From an uncultured Flavobacteriia bacterium (GTDB lineage: Bacteria; Bacteroidota; Bacteroidia; Flavobacteriales_D; Crocinitomicaceae): a stretch of 6,720 nt of DNA. The stretch covers positions 1 through 6,720 of the forward strand of contig CAIYQV010000396.1 in the NCBI GenBank assembly GCA_903928365.1, in the 5' to 3' direction. The notes under the pieces were generated by a model that did no database searches, had not been told where the DNA came from, and worked only from the letters and a program-made list of their open reading frames with translations. Of this stretch, positions 5,869 to 6,720 are shown piece after piece (the stretch's first letter is position 1; each line of letters opens with the position of its first letter). Both the position numbers and the translations under genes were made by a program.

Positions 5869-6626
5869 GTGAATTGTTTTACAAATCCGTAAAGGGAAAA
5901 CGCATCAGCGATTCCGAAAGATCGGCTTTGGAAAATGCGCTTAACGTTCTTAAAGGGGCGCTTACCGAAAATCTCGGATTGAATCCATTGGACGTCCCAT
6001 CCACCGTTTGCGCTTTGTATGTTTATGCATTGAAAGGTGCTGAGCAAAAAACAGAGACGCTTCATTTTATCGAATGGTTTTCTAACCCAGAACTTGAAGC
6101 CAACTGGTCTGAAGATTTAAAGGAGTTGGCAAGCCGATTTTTTGGAGAATTGCAACTTCAGCGAATAGGAGCATTACTCGAACGCATCAGTGCTCAGAAA
6201 TCTTTGACCTCAGCGACGGAATCAGCAGAATTGATCTCAAGCCTGCAAGATTCTAAACTGAGTGGGCTGTATGAGAATAAGGTGGATGAACTGAATATTG
6301 ATTTCACCGTTTCTCTGTTGCCCTTTGAATTGGAGGTTCTTGACCCTCGAATTGTCACCGTTAAACCGGGGAAGGCCAATGAAATGCACAAGCATGCGCA
6401 TGAGACGGTCTTTATTTTTCTCAAGGGCAAAGGCAAAGTCTTGGTAGACAATTTTGAAAATGAAGTAAATCCGGGTGATTTTGCTTTTATTCCAAGATGG
6501 TGTAATCATCAATCTGTCAACATTGGCAATGAAGACCTCGTGTTTCTTGCAGTAGCAGATTTTGGATTAACTGGAAAAGCATTTGTAGGCAACTACCTCA
6601 AAACAGCCAGATTAAAGGCAATCTAA
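5865..6626 (+). CDS. Helical N-terminal region plus C-terminal cupin domain protein
   Basis: This is a 253-residue protein of unknown function. Residues 1 to about 140 are predicted helical (LENALNVLKGALTENLGL; LKELASRFFGELQLQRIG) and match nothing I recognise. From about 145 a single cupin barrel follows. Its first motif is VKPGKANEMHKHAHE (166-180) with candidate metal ligands His175, His177 and possibly His179 or Glu180. Its second is GDFAFIPRWCNHQSVN (204-219) with His215, closely matching G(x5)PxG(x2)H(x3)N except for Trp212 in place of Gly. The Glu expected just after the HxHxxE cluster is Thr181, so the metal site may be non-standard. Roles for cupins of this size range from dioxygenase to small-molecule binding. 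The start ATG overlaps the oxidase stop by 4 bases (ATGA), implying coupled translation and equal amounts of both proteins. It could be a second enzyme, a partner subunit or a substrate sensor. Confidence 0.8.
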   Translation: MSELFYKSVKGKRISDSERSALENALNVLKGALTENLGLNPLDVPSTVCALYVYALKGAEQKTETLHFIEWFSNPELEANWSEDLKELASRFFGELQLQRIGALLERISAQKSLTSATESAELISSLQDSKLSGLYENKVDELNIDFTVSLLPFELEVLDPRIVTVKPGKANEMHKHAHETVFIFLKGKGKVLVDNFENEVNPGDFAFIPRWCNHQSVNIGNEDLVFLAVADFGLTGKAFVGNYLKTARLKAI

Positions 6627-6628
6627 TT

Positions 6629-6720
6629 ATGAAAACAGACGTTAAAGAACTGTATAATGGTCAGGCACAAGATTGGTCCAGAAATGAACCGATCTTGTTG
6701 TCGGACTACTCCGCTCGACC
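6629..6720 (+). CDS. Probable SAM-dependent methyltransferase, N-terminal fragment (3' end outside window)
   Basis: An ATG 2 bases after the cupin stop opens a frame that runs without a stop to the window edge (30 complete codons). The visible N-terminus contains VKELYNGQAQDWSRNEP and LLSDYSAR, resembling the region before the Rossmann fold in class I SAM-dependent methyltransferases (a Y-x(3)-A-x-x-W pattern). The SAM-binding glycine motif lies beyond the window, so the family call is tentative. The very tight spacing makes it the third gene of the operon, with no room for an independent promoter outside the cupin gene. Confidence 0.55.
   Translation, partial: MKTDVKELYNGQAQDWSRNEPILLSDYSAR

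Overview
The window looks like chromosomal DNA from a Bacteroidota bacterium, most likely of the Flavobacteriales (a Crocinitomicaceae or Fluviicola-like lineage is my guess). Base composition is moderately AT-rich. Genes mostly lack Shine-Dalgarno sequences. Four genes are preceded by TAnnTTTG, the -7 element of Bacteroidota promoters, and a fifth by a one-mismatch variant. The protein sequences also resemble Bacteroidota families. This is inference; no taxonomic marker gene is present.

Layout. (1) Positions 1-531, + strand: the C-terminal part of a class I FAD/NAD(P) disulfide oxidoreductase, related to dihydrolipoamide dehydrogenase, ending at a strong hairpin (533-558) that can terminate transcription from both sides. 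(2) Positions 576-2104, - strand: folD, followed 23 bp later by a small lipoprotein-like gene with a very hydrophobic C-terminal tail. (3) Positions 2201-2827, + strand: a secreted, probably beta-barrel, protein whose promoter runs almost into its start codon. (4) Positions 2840-4368, - strand: two FKBP-type peptidyl-prolyl isomerase genes overlapping by one base. The upstream one is cytoplasmic with an intact active site; the downstream one is a lipoprotein with altered active-site residues. (5) Positions 4460-5026, + strand: a GNAT acetyltransferase of the RimJ/RimL type. (6) Positions 5131 to beyond 6720, + strand: a compact operon with a textbook promoter. It encodes a heme-oxygenase-like putative diiron oxidase, a helical-plus-cupin protein overlapping it by 4 bases, and, 2 bases later, the start of a probable SAM-dependent methyltransferase cut by the window edge.

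Most of the window is ordinary housekeeping content. The part most worth attention is the last operon. Two potential metalloenzymes that are translationally coupled, plus a possible methyltransferase, look like a small oxidative tailoring pathway acting on an unknown small molecule. I do not recognise it as a described system. There are no RNA genes, mobile elements, CRISPR arrays or long repeats that I can see, and no gene-free stretch longer than 300 bases.
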